A stretch of 64,000 nt of DNA from the NCBI GenBank assembly GCA_003254905.1, contig QANU01112481.1:591368-655367 (forward strand). The letters run 5' to 3'. Shown in pieces: positions 41,401 to 52,500 of this stretch (the first letter of the stretch is position 1; each line of letters opens with the position of its first letter). Made by a program: the position numbers and the translations under genes. The notes beneath the pieces were generated by a model, which saw only the letters and a program-made list of their open reading frames with translations, did no database searches and was not told where the DNA came from. The stretch comes from Nissolia schottii. Its lineage: Eukaryota > Streptophyta > Magnoliopsida > Fabales > Fabaceae.

Positions 41401-44400
41401 TCCTGTGGGCAAAATGAATTTTTAGCATAGATTCACAAAAAAAATTATTTGGTCTAGATTTAGCCTAGTGCAAGGAAGAAATGAGTAACTTCTATATGAA
41501 CGACATTTGTTCTTTCAAAAAATTACGTCTGGAATTTGCTTTTAGTTGTGCATAACTTTTTTGCCTAAATCATTAAAAGATGGCCTTTTTCATTTGGTTC
41601 CTTGAGCATCATATTGGTCAATAAAGTTCATTCCTAGGGCTATGTGTGCTATGAATATAAGCCACTTCTTTTTTACTCTCACCCTTTAGGTCACGAATCA
41701 TAACGCAAATTAAACGGAGATATGTAATAATTGTACTGAACATAGTTGATACTAGATTTTGGCTCCCGCGATGCGCGAATAATATTACTACATGTTGCTT
41801 TAATAATATAAAAAGTTTAATAAATTAATGTGATAGTATTATAAAATAGTTGAAGTGTAATGTATCCATCAATTAACAACATGGATTTCAATATTTTTAT
41901 GAATGATATTTTCTTGAAAATTTTTATTAACCTAATTTTTAGCCTTTATATTACTTTGAAACTCTATTATTTTTAATTTTAATAAAATGATAGATACATA
42001 TTCTTATTTATATCTAAATTCTTTATAAAGGAATTGAATTAGATTTATTATCTCTTATTGTGGTTTGCAAATAAATTAGATGAAAGAGCATATTGTAATT
42101 TTTTAAAGAAATGAAAAATACACAATAAAAGAGTATGTGTTGTCGAGTATTGTGACCTTATTTTATTAGAAATGAGCGGATGTTGTGAACATGGTTGGTT
42201 AGCATGTTTGATACGAAGATGTATCTAACTATGAGAAAAACTGAAGTCTTTGTGAAGGCTTATGTTATGTTGGCGACCATAATCATTGGGAAGTGCATAA
42301 GGGGAGTGCTGGGCGAGAACTTGATAGATTATGATATGAGGTTCATGGATGCCTAAATTGTACAATGTTAGACATTGTAAATGAAGATTAGTTATGTGAG
42401 GGAGTTACAAATACTAAAGATAAAAAATGTGTTATTTTTTTTCTGTGTTGAGAGATTGTCAACTTATCTAATAATCTGGCAGAACATTCATATAATCTTG
42501 TGTATAAGAATTTATATATTTTAAATAAATAAATAGATTGTTTAGTCTCCACCATAGTAATTGATGATATTCACAATTTTTAAAATTTTCACTTCCCTAT
42601 GATTAATTCCTCTAGTTTATTCACACTTTTGTTGAAATCGATAGTCCTTTACATCTTGAAACAAAGAAAAATGTTTTTTCATGCTCTTAAACATATAAGA
42701 GACGTCTTTAATTAAAGGGACACTGAAAATGTCTAGTATCCTTTAATCATTGAGTTGAGACTTGAGAGAGTTGAGACCCATTCCCACCTTCAAAAGTGCA
42801 TTAGGCTTTTACTAGTACCTTGCCTTTGCACCGAGCTAAGTGGGAAACATTAAGAGCAGTATACAATATACAACACTTAAAATATAAAGCTTTTTTCTAT
42901 TTTCACTTTAGAGCCGTGCGTTATGTGACTTTATTATTACATTGTTTTTCTATAGTATGAAGAAAATACTTGAAAGGCATCATTTGCACTCAAAGAACCT
43001 GGCAAAGATGCAACAACCATCTCTCGAGTTGCAGGTACTAATTGTATTTTAGTATTTACTAGCTATTTAGTTTTTGTGAGCATTTTGTTAGAGGAAAATT
43101 GTGAGTCAGCATGGTGTCTTATACCAAATGAATATAAATAAGACAACTGTTGCATTTATGTTGAATTGTGGGAAATTTATATAAATGCATGCAATGAGCT
43201 TCATTCTTATGCTTTTTACCCAAAACTTTTAATAAAGTGATTGTAATATTTTGCTATCACAAGAAATCTACGTAAAGTTAGTAGGTTCATTACCTGATGA
43301 AAAACATATTATTAGTGGCAATGGTTACATTCCTAATTTCCGTTCAAAGAGTTTTTAATCGTCCGCATGTTTACTACAGCTGGTTGAAAACAGCGACTAC
43401 TCCAGATTGAACAAGGAAATTGTTGAGAAGACCCTTCAACTGAGGTACAAGTCTCGCAATAATTTAGTGGTTGATGTTATTTGTGGTTATTGTATTTTAA
43501 GGGCGAATGTATAATAGTTTCACATTGATTGATGAAATTTGGATTATATATATATATATATATATATTTTGATTCATTGACTTTGAGAGTAAGTCATGGT
43601 ATATTTGGTATATTTATTCTGTTTAATAACTTTTTATGAATATCGAATTTAATCAATGTTGAACTGAAAGTTTCTATCAAGTAGATCAAGCTCGTATAAT
43701 TTCACCAATTTAAAAATTATTTGATGCTTTATCTTTCCTCTTTACTTGAAGGTATAATATGATTTTGAAAATATGAATAAAGTATTGATTATTAGATTGC
43801 ATATATACATTGTTATCTGATTTTTTTGAAAATTGGTGTAGTTGATATTCAATGTAGTATAACATAATCCAATGGTCGGATTGATTAAATTCAATGTTCA
43901 CAAAAAATTATTGAACGTGGTAAGTATATCATGACTTACTCTTGAAGTCAATAGATTCCTACTATATATATTTATATTTGGGAATGCCTATAAACTCATT
44001 GTCATAAACTTTTGAGTTAATGTATTATTTAACTTTTTTTTGTGGTTTTTCACTTAGCCTTCATGTTGGTTTAAATCTCCTCACCTTGGGTAAAAGAGGG
44101 TTTTGGGTCAAAATATAATGTTTAATCCGCTTGGATCAATTTGTAGACATATAATGCACGCTTGTTGTTGTTAATTTATTGAAATGTGAAGACATAACAA
44201 TTCAAAAAGTAAATAAAATAAAATAAAATAAAATAAAAAATATTACAGGCAAATGAGAGGAGAGGATCTTCAAGGTTTAAGTATCGAAGAATTGCAACAA
44301 CTGGAGAGGTCTCTTGAAACTGGCTTGGGACGTGTAATAGCAAAGAAGGTATGCAATTTCTTTTTCTATGCAGTTCCCACATGCATACTTTGCCTCTCAA

Positions 44401-46056
44401 ATTTTTATTTTATATGCGTTTATATATAATTGAATATTTGTGCTTTTCAGGGAGAGAAGATTATGAATGAGATCACTGATCTCCAAAGAAAGGTTTGAAA
44501 ACTGGGCATTCCATAATTTGAGGATCCACACATACTCATAATTGGATGATACATATGAGTAAAAATTCTTGCAATGGTTATGAATATTTACTACTACTTT
44601 TCTTTTTGCATGCCTAACTTGTGGCTGAGTTTGGTCATTTATTCTAGGCTTAATTTTGATTTTCTTATTGGTTTAGAGCAATTCATGAAATTATTTGATT
44701 GTCAGTTGTGATCACATTGAAGAAAAATGCTAGAGAGTCTTATTTGTCAGAAATGTGACATGTTTGTTAAACTTTTGGATGAGTAAGTGGTCATACGATC
44801 TTATCATTTTATCCAGCAACTAAGCACCTTTGCTTTTTTGTTTCTGACAATTGTTTTCTTGGCAGTCATTTTATATCTTGTTAACTTTAATAATTCTATC
44901 TGAATCTCCAGGGAATACAGTTGATGGAAGAGAACGAGCGATTGAGGCGTCATGTATGTTTTGTTTTGTAATTTCTATAATGCATTGTTGCTTGTGAAGA
45001 CTTGTTTATGCTTGTCTTTAGAAATTTTAGTGGCTATTTAGTTAGTGTTTTTGTTTTCAATTTATTTCTTATTTTTTTAGAATTTTGTGAAATAAAATAG
45101 TGAAAATAAAAAATAAAAATAAAAAGCATAATTTTTTTCCTAGTAGAAAATGAAAGCGCAAACCAAACAAATACTAATTATGTTGCATTGAAGATGGTGG
45201 AGATAACCAACGAGAAAACGCGCGGCGGCGCAGAGTCGGAGATCATAGTTCCGGAGGAAGGTCAGTCTTCAGAGTCTGTCACTAACATATGCAACTCCAC
45301 TGGACCTCCCCAGGATTATGATGATAGTTCAGATACATCACTCAAGTTGGGGTGAGTGTTCTCACTTTAGCACTAACATAAACTCGTTTGAATTTATTCT
45401 ACATTATTTCTGGTACTAGTTCACTAATTGCTAATAGCCTAAATAGTGAAGTGTGTGTGTATATATATTTTGATGATTTCATGTTTTATATGATGGAAAT
45501 TTTGGTGTGAGCTATGATGAAGTCCCACTTTTATTAAGAATGGTCTAAATAAAAATGGTATATAAAATTTGCATACAAAATTTTAGGTCATAATGTTGTG
45601 TTTAGTCTAACTATATTTCTCACTCGATCTATTGAATTATATTTACACTGATTTTAAGTTCCTTGACAACGTCTTTAAAATTTGTAAATCTTAAGTTAAA
45701 TGTATGTTTGTTGTTTTTTTTTCCCCCATTAAATGAGGGGAAAGTGAGGCAAATGGGATCAAAGGCTTGACCCAAATCTCATCAATGCTATAATTATTTA
45801 GAATTAAGGGATCGGAGGTGTCACTTGTCGACTCTATTTACCTTTTACTAGACACGGTAAATAAAAATGAGAGGATCAAACACGCGAATATTTTACAAAA
45901 ATTTCCATGTTGTGAACTTGTAAGTAGAGAAAAGCCCTTTTTGTTGGATGGAATTAATGGTATATATACAAATAACGTTCGTATGTATATGAAGCTGTTG
46001 CTTTATTTCTCTTAACGCTTTCACGAATTACTTGCAGGCTACCGTACTCCGGCTAA
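38426..46056 (+). CDS. SVP: SVP/AGL24-type MIKC MADS-box transcription factor
   Basis: DNA-binding flowering-time and meristem regulator; SVP proteins dimerise with other MADS factors and bind CArG boxes. Exons: 38426-38607, 42956-43034, 43380-43444, 44249-44348, 44451-44492, 44912-44953, 45194-45351, 46038-46056; 228 aa, typical MIKC 8-exon layout with all junctions GT-AG and in frame. The MADS domain at residues 1-60 ([43 protein letters not shown]) is nearly identical to SVP. The I and K domains follow ([36 protein letters not shown]). The C-terminus ends SLKLGLPYSG, with an LxLxL (EAR-like) motif completed across the last splice junction. Intron 1 is 4348 bp, begins with a CT microsatellite and holds inverted repeats. 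Repressive (SVP-like) rather than activating (AGL24-like) function cannot be decided from sequence alone. Confidence 0.95.
38612..38626. repeat. (CT)n microsatellite at start of SVP intron 1
   Basis: About seven CT units begin five bases after the exon 1 donor. Confidence 0.9.
40086..40440. repeat. Nested inverted repeat in SVP intron 1
   Basis: Left: TTTAGTTTTGAAGTTGTAAAAT; right: ATTTTACAACTTCAAAACTAAA (as read, one base aside). A second inner pair is GCATGCATGCTTTACTTTAATC near 40220 against GATTAAGGTAAAGCATACATG near 40410. The whole could fold into a long hairpin and is probably a decayed MITE. Confidence 0.5.
43544..43567. repeat. (TA)n microsatellite in SVP intron 3
   Basis: About twelve uninterrupted TA units. 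Confidence 0.95.
44213..44237. repeat. (AAAAT)n microsatellite before SVP exon 4
   Basis: Five AAAAT/AAATA units end a few bases before the exon 4 acceptor at 44248. Confidence 0.9.
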
Positions 46057-46689
46057 AGGGAAGTGCGTGTAAGGATTTAACTGAAGCAATCGAAGATGAA
46101 GAAGGATTTATGGTCTAAATTTCATAAATGATACTATGGCTCTTATACTTAACCGCGGAGTACTCATAATAGTATATATATAATTAATGACTTATGGTAA
46201 TTAAAGTGAATTATTACTACTCACGAGTAAAAGTTCTAATGGTGCCCGTAGGACCTGATAAATGGGGATTTGAATCAATGCTTTAAATATATAAAATAGA
46301 GCTAGAGTGCGATTCAGGAAGAGATAACCACAACTAATTATACTAGTTCTATCTCCAAAGTAGAGTTTATGTTCGGTTTCCACGATGATCCTTTTACTAG
46401 GAATAGATGTGCAAAGTCTAAAATGAAGTTTTGGAGTTGATACTTACCATGTGACATGAGAGAGAATTATTATGATATGAATCTGGATTAGATTCCAAGC
46501 ACCTTCTGTACTATGTTGCCAAGAGTGGTGATCTTGCTGCTGTAGAAACCAACAGTGCATTTGGTTTTAATTTTTATTTTTAAAACTTTTTATTTTTAGG
46601 ATTTTGTGAAAGAAATTGTGAAAATAAAAAATTGAATTTTATCGTTTTCATTGTTTTCTTTACAAAATTTGAAAATAAGAAATTCTAAA

Positions 46690-46878
46690 GGGTTAATTAA
46701 GTTTTTAGTCCCTATAACATTAGAAAATTTGGTTTTAATCTCTTAGTAGAAATTTTTAGTCCCTATAACNTTCATAGGGACTAAAACCAAATTTTTAAAT
46801 TTTACAGGACTAAAAATTTCACTGAGAGACTAAAACTAAACTTTCTCATGTTATAGGGGCTAAAAACTTAATTAACCC
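46690..46878. mobile_element. Complete Mutator-type MITE with perfect 9-bp target duplication
   Basis: It has inverted ends GGGTTAATTAAGTTTTTAG / CTAAAAACTTAATTAACCC, and the arms pair over almost the whole 189 bp. The 9-mer AATTCTAAA flanks it exactly on both sides (46681-46689 and 46879-46887). A single N at 46770 falls close to the middle of the palindrome. Same end family as the element at 15006. It lies about 630 bp downstream of the SVP stop codon. Confidence 0.85.
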
Positions 46879-47144
46879 AATTCTAAAAATAAAAATTAAA
46901 AATAAAAATTGATGCCAAACTTAGTTTAAAGTGTTTTATTTTCTTTACAAAATCTTGAAAACATTAAATTTTGAAAATGAAAATTATACTAAACTCATTG
47001 AAGGAGCTGAATGGCCAACATGTATACAAAGTAAGCAATAGCTTGGAGAGCAAATAATCTCCCTACCTTCGTCAGTTAAAAGGACCAGGCAGTGTCTTAA
47101 GCTCCACTGAAGAGAACTACTGATCCTGGAGCCTCGCCATGCGT

Positions 47145-47620
47145 GCAGCATTATCTGTTGAAGAACAAAGTCCCCTTGGTCGATGACTCGTTTCCTGAAC
47201 CTGATTTGATTCTTGATCTAGCGATGCATCAAGTTTAGCTTGGATCAAACATGGTAATTTCTCGGGTCTTCAATTCTATTTTCAAATAAATCATACCTAC
47301 AATTGTGCACTACTCTTCTACTTTGAAATTTTGGGCGGATCTCAAAGCACGATTTCAATTGCAAAATGGTCCTCACTCTTTCAAATCAAGCAAGAACTGG
47401 TGTTGCTTACTCAAGCTCAGAATTCTCTCTCAAAACTATTCGAAGCTAAATGTTTGTGGGAGGAAATGAAGGAGTATCGCCCCATGTTTTCCTGCACTTG
47501 TCAAGGTTTCAGGCCTTTCATTGAACACTTTGAAGCTGAGTATGTTTTTCAATTTCTTATGGAATTCGCATGTAACACCATACACAAACCATTACCCCCA
47601 ACTCCCACTAGACAATGATA
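47145..47620 (+). pseudogene. Ty1/copia-type gag relic
   Basis: Decayed capsid-like polyprotein fragment. Readable pieces in order: KNKVPLVDDSFPEPD, then NMVISRVFNSI, then FWADLKARFQLQNGPHSF, then after a shift of frame near 47380 QIKQELVLLTQAQNSL and LWEEMKEYRPMFSCTC. This order and spacing is the copia gag (UBN2-type) pattern: LW.DLK.RF, then L..L.QG..S, then LW.EL..YRP..C.C. There are in-frame stops near 47237 and 47285 and no protease, integrase or RT follows, so it is a non-functional fragment. Confidence 0.7.
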
Positions 47621-47639
47621 GTAAGTCACCAATTAAATA

Positions 47640-47930
47640 TACATCTCTGTTTGAGGAATTTTTACAAATATATGCACCCAAATTAAACATATGCATATAA
47701 TATGCACAAGGTTAATTTTTTACAAACGTATGGGCGACGGTATTGAAATTGTCACAAGCAATGGAGATTTCAACACCATTTTTCTTCTTTTTTTTTTAAA
47801 AAAGTGTCAGGGTGCTGAAATCGCCAGGGGGTGACGATTTTAACACTCATGACTAAAAAGTACATGTTGAAATCGCCTAGGAGGGTGGCGATTTTAGACC
47901 CCCTTAGTCAAAATTTTGACTGAACAAAAA
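47640..47930. repeat. Putative MULE terminal region with repeated GAAATCGCC motifs
   Basis: It contains several alternating GAAATCGCC / GGCGATTTTA-like units. A TATAAAA box at 47957-47963 and the MULE protein fragment follow. By position and composition it looks like the terminal repeat plus promoter of that element. A matching right terminus was not found. Confidence 0.4.
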
Positions 47931-48133
47931 TGCACCGAGAAGAAGAAATGTTCACCTATAAAATGGGAGGTGGGGGCTTCTTTCACTGCACAATTCTCTC
48001 ATTCTTCTTCTTCCTCTTCATCATTCTCTCATTCTTCTCTTTTTCATCCTCTCACTTCTCTTATAGCTATTCTTCTCTTGTTGATCCTCTTATTTCTCTT
48101 AGGGTGTTTGTGTTTTTGTTTCGATACAAAAAA

Positions 48134-48670
48134 ATGAATAGGGGAGGTGTTGTTGCGTTTATTTTTTATAATGGTTCAATGCAAAAGAATAATATTGAGG
48201 GTATTGAGTTTATTAGTCCACATGATTCCGAGTTTATTGTAATTTGGTCGTCCATGTCATTCGTAGGCCTGTGTGGTGTAATATCTTCTCATTTTCAAAA
48301 GAATGTGGCAAGAATAAGATGTGAAACTCCAGTGTTTTTCACGAATGAGTTGGTAAAATTTTGACCTGTGACGTTATGAAATGAAGCTCAAGTGCAGCAG
48401 ATGTTTTATTTATACAAAAATTATAAGACATATCTGAGTGTCATATCTTAGTGTCATTGATATATTTGTGAACTTCAATGAGATATCTGCAAACGTTAAT
48501 TTAGGTGTTGGTCCAAGTTCAAACGAAGTGCATCAGCAAGCGTTAAGGCAGCATTTCTGCCAGATGATGAATTCTTCACAGAGGTAGATGGCGATGCAAG
48601 TTGGAGTGAGCATAACAGTGACATTGCTGAAGGCAATGGAATGAATGATGATTCAAGTATTGTTATATAA
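48134..48670 (+). pseudogene. MULE (MuDR-like) transposase N-terminal relic
   Basis: From an ATG at 48134 the frame reads MNRGGVVAFIFYNGS, then IEGIEFISPHDSEFIV, then MSFVGLCGVIS and ARIRCETPVFF. This is the pattern of the N-terminal PB1-like region of plant MuDR-type transposases (FxxNGxI...GIxF, then SFxELCGxIS, then VxRIxFRxPV). The frame closes at 48364. Recognisable pieces continue in other frames (QQMFYLYKN near 48400, NVNLGVGPSSNEVHQ near 48500). The zinc-knuckle and DDE regions are missing. A TATAAAA box lies about 175 bp upstream of the ATG. Confidence 0.55.
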
Positions 48671-48969
48671 ATTTAGCAGCAAAATAAACTATGAAAATAA
48701 TTGTAATTGTAATTACATTTAACTGTTGGGGTTATATAATTAACTGTTTATAATTCAATGTCAAGTCAGTTAAACCAAAATGGAAATATTTTGTACTAAA
48801 ATGGGTTGACCAATATTATATCTTAAATTAATTGTGTATATTGACAAATATGCAAAGTATGTTCTATGCTTGTCTCGTGATGAGGATCTTGCGCATTGAA
48901 ACTGTAAATCTGTTGACTAGAAATTTAAGTATTGGATTTTTTTTAATTAATTGTTTATAAATTAATGTC

Positions 48970-49001
48970 AAACCCTAAACCCTAAACCCTAAACCCTAAA
49001 C
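48970..49001. repeat. Interstitial telomeric repeat, (CCCTAAA)n
   Basis: Four tandem copies of the Arabidopsis-type plant telomere unit (AAACCCT), with partial flanks. It directly abuts the left terminal repeat of the MITE at 49000-49311. Confidence 0.95.
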
Positions 49002-49311
49002 TTAATTCATCTATTTTTGATAATTTTTACAACTAAATTCATCAAATTTTGTAATCATTTCATGTTTTATATGATCATAATAAACTTTTCATTAATCAAA
49101 TCATTGAAATAGTCAACTTATAAGAGGTTTAAAGATTTATGGATTATTTGAGCTTACGAGGCACTTCTCTCCAAATATTGTATTGAAAATATTAATTTAT
49201 CACATTAGATCATATAATCCTTTAATATCTAATTGTAATATTAGATCATGAAATGATTACAAAATTTAATGAATTTAGTTATAAAAATTATCAAAAGTGG
49301 ATGAATTAAGT
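49000..49311. mobile_element. MITE with 64-bp terminal inverted repeats
   Basis: Left 49001-49064 and right 49247-49310 pair over about 64 bp with only a few mismatches (ends CTTAATTCATC / GATGAATTAAG; inner ends CATTTCATG / CATGAAATG). The length is about 311 bp. The target duplication is unclear. It lies just upstream of the GDI promoter. Confidence 0.75.
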
Positions 49312-49402
49312 AACATAAAATATTTACCCAATAAAATATTTGAGAAACCACCTTTAAAAAATATATCTTTTGTATTTATGATTGTTTTTGTTTAGTGTTG
49401 CG

Positions 49403-49408
49403 CACGTG
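49403..49408. promoter_or_regulatory. G-box CACGTG in the GDI promoter region
   Basis: The palindromic core CACGTG lies in GCGCACGTGCG, about 170 bp before the GDI start codon. It is the consensus for bZIP/bHLH factors; its use here is inferred. Confidence 0.4.
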
Positions 49409-49497
49409 CGAGAGGCCGTTGGAAATCACGGTTTATACCGTTAAATCGGAACTTCCAGGGAAGCTGGAACTAAATGCGGAGACCATTTCCAATTCTC

Positions 49498-49525
49498 TTC
49501 ACTCCTCTCTCTCTCTCTCTCTCGT
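49498..49525. repeat. (CT)n tract in the GDI 5' leader
   Basis: Pyrimidine-rich, with about nine CT units shortly before the GDI ATG, as is common in plant 5' UTRs. Confidence 0.85.
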
Positions 49526-49573
49526 TCTCTTTTTTCTGAATCTGCACTCTCATTTTCTCTGTATCTATTCGCC

Positions 49574-52500
49574 ATGGATGAAGAATACGATGTTATAGTG
49601 CTCGGAACCGGACTCAAAGAATGCATCCTCAGCGGCCTTCTCTCCGTCGACGGCCTCAAAGTATAATTTCTTCTCGCACATTTACTCAAAAAAAAATTTC
49701 TTACTTTTTCAATTTTCGGTGTAATGAGATGTGTGCAATTGCGGATCCAACAACAAAAATTGAAATGAAATTGAATGTCATTGAAGGAAAAAAAACAAGA
49801 ATCATACAATCAGCTAGATTTGTGAAATGTGAAAAACTGAAACTCTGTGTGGTTACTTGTTTGGATTGGATCAGGTGTTGCATATGGATAGAAATGATTA
49901 TTATGGAGGAGAATCCACGTCGCTTAATCTTAATCAGGTAAATAAAGGTTGATTTAATTTTGGATCTCTGTATATCATATCATCACATTGCCTTCGCTGT
50001 CACTAATTTCATCGAGCGAGTGTAGCTGTGGAAGCGATTCAGGGGCGGCGACAATCCTCCGGAGCAATTGGGCTCAAGCAAAGAATACAATGTGGATATG
50101 ATCCCTAAGGTCACACCCGTTTTTAGGCTTTTGGTTTTTTGACAATTCAGCTTGGTTATTATTGCTTTTTTCCTTTTTCTTTTTCTTTATGAGAAATAAT
50201 TGAATGTCAGAGTAAGGAGGTTCAATTTTCACTAAGGTTTTGGAATCACAGAACCAATGAAATCTGACTCAACAGTGGATTTCACTATTCACCTTTTTCC
50301 ACCTTATTGTTCTGTTTGTGCTTCCAACAGTTCATGATGGCAAATGGCACTTTGGTTCGCGTGCTCATCCACACGAATGTGACCAAATACCTGAGTTTCA
50401 AGGCCGTAGATGGCAGCTTTGTGTACAACAAAGGAAAGGTTCGAAGCTATATAAACTTTCTTTGGTCTTAGAATCAATCACTTCAATATGAAACGTCATT
50501 CTTCTCTATCAAGCTGACGAATTTGAATGCTTTTTGTAGATTCATAAAGTACCAGCAAATGATGTGGAGGCTCTGAAATCTCCCCTTATGGGGCTGTTTG
50601 AGAAGCGGCGTGCTCGGAAGTTCTTCATTTACGTGCAAGACTATGACGAGAGTGATCCAAAATCTCATGAAGGGATGGACCTTAACCAAGTTACAGCGAA
50701 AGATCTCATTTCGTACAGTCTCACCTTCATTTTCTGAGTGTCTTTATGTGTTAATAATTTGAACAAAAAAATGACCAGTTATTTCTTTAACATGGACTCT
50801 CCGCTCTCTCTCTTAATCTTGTTCAGAGGTTGCATCTAAAACTGAAGGGTACTTTAAATATCAGTGGAGTTATGCATACTTTAAAAAAAAAAAAATTTGA
50901 AAACTATACAAGGTTAAAGGTTCACAATACTGGAGGAAGGATACTCTTTTCAAGATGACTAACCTTTATGACTATTTCAGAATTTTCTGATTTGGTTAAT
51001 AACTTGAAGTTTTTTTATTAATTAGGAAATATGGGTTGGATGACAACACAATTGACTTCATTGGCCATGCATTGGCTCTACATTTGGATGATGCTTACTT
51101 AAGTCAGCCTGCAATGGACTTTGTGAAAAGGATGAAGGTATCTTAGTTTTCCCTTAGATAGTTATTTCTGGTCCAATTTCTACTTGTAAAGCTATTCAGA
51201 AAGCTTTTGTATGTTGTTTCAAATTTCAATTCTAGATATCAGATATAATTGCAGCATTAATCCAACTTTCTTTCTTTGAATCATGCCATGCCTAGTTTGG
51301 TCTGAACTAAAACATAACCAGTTATAACCTTTTTATTGGGGAGGAGTGAGATGAAGATCTAATTCCTTTCAACCTTTATTTTAATGAAGCTATATGCAGA
51401 GTCTCTAGCACGTTTCCAGGGTGGATCTCCATACATTTATCCACTCTATGGACTGGGAGAGCTTCCTCAGGTTTGTGAGACACATCTCAAGCACCAAAAT
51501 AATCTTCCTTGGGAATTTTTTATTGACTTTATATGGATGCAAAATTGGCAGGGGTTTGCTCGTTTGAGTGCTGTTTATGGTGGCACCTACATGCTGAACA
51601 AGCCAGAATGCAAGGTAGCATATGCTTGCGAGTATAAAACAATTATAATGCCTTATGTTTGATGATCTTCCTGACTTCATAAATAGCTTTACATTGTGAA
51701 ACTTTAATTCATTTATGGTGATCTGCTCCCTTGAACTGATTTTAGCAGTAGATCATTGAGTTATAGAAATTATGGTACGGGGGATATTTTGTATCTTCAG
51801 AAATTGAACCAATTTAGTTATTGACAACTCTCTTCTCAATCGTGCGTGGTAATTGAACATAAAGACTTTTTATGTTATCAGTCATCACCCTATCCTCTAT
51901 TTACTAAATCCAAGCTCAGTCATGTAGCAGTATAGCACCACTACACATAGCAGCTATAATATGATAACTTGTCTATATTTATTGAGATAGCGGGGCATGA
52001 TGCTGGGTGCTACTAATGGCAGGTTGAGTTTGATGAGAATGGAAAGGCCGTGGGTGTGACTTCCGAAGGAGAAACAGCAAAATGCAAAAAAGTTGTCTGC
52101 GATCCTTCATACTTACCAGACAAGGTACGTTACTTATAGCGATCAACCTATAGTTAAGATGAATCATAGTTCTTTTCTTTTAAATGAAATCTTCCATCCA
52201 TCAATTAAAATAGGTGAAGAAGGTTGGGAAAGTGGCCCGTGCTATTTGTATTATGAGCCATCCGATCCCAAGCACCCATGATTCCCCATCAGTTCAGGTT
52301 ATTCTGCCTCAGAAACAACTTGGGCGTAAATCAGATATGTATGTATGCCAACTTTTTTTTTTGTAGATGAGTGAGTTTCATTTTACTTTTCCGTTAAGCC
52401 CTTATGAGTTGATATTTGTACTTATCTTACGTGACACACCATGTCAACTCATATCCTATCCACTATTGGATAAGTGCCAGTCTAATTGGGATACTATTCA

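Noticed and set aside
49621-49941. 106-codon frame overlapping the GDI start
   Set aside because: It is out of frame with GDI and runs through intron 1; the GDI exon structure is well supported.
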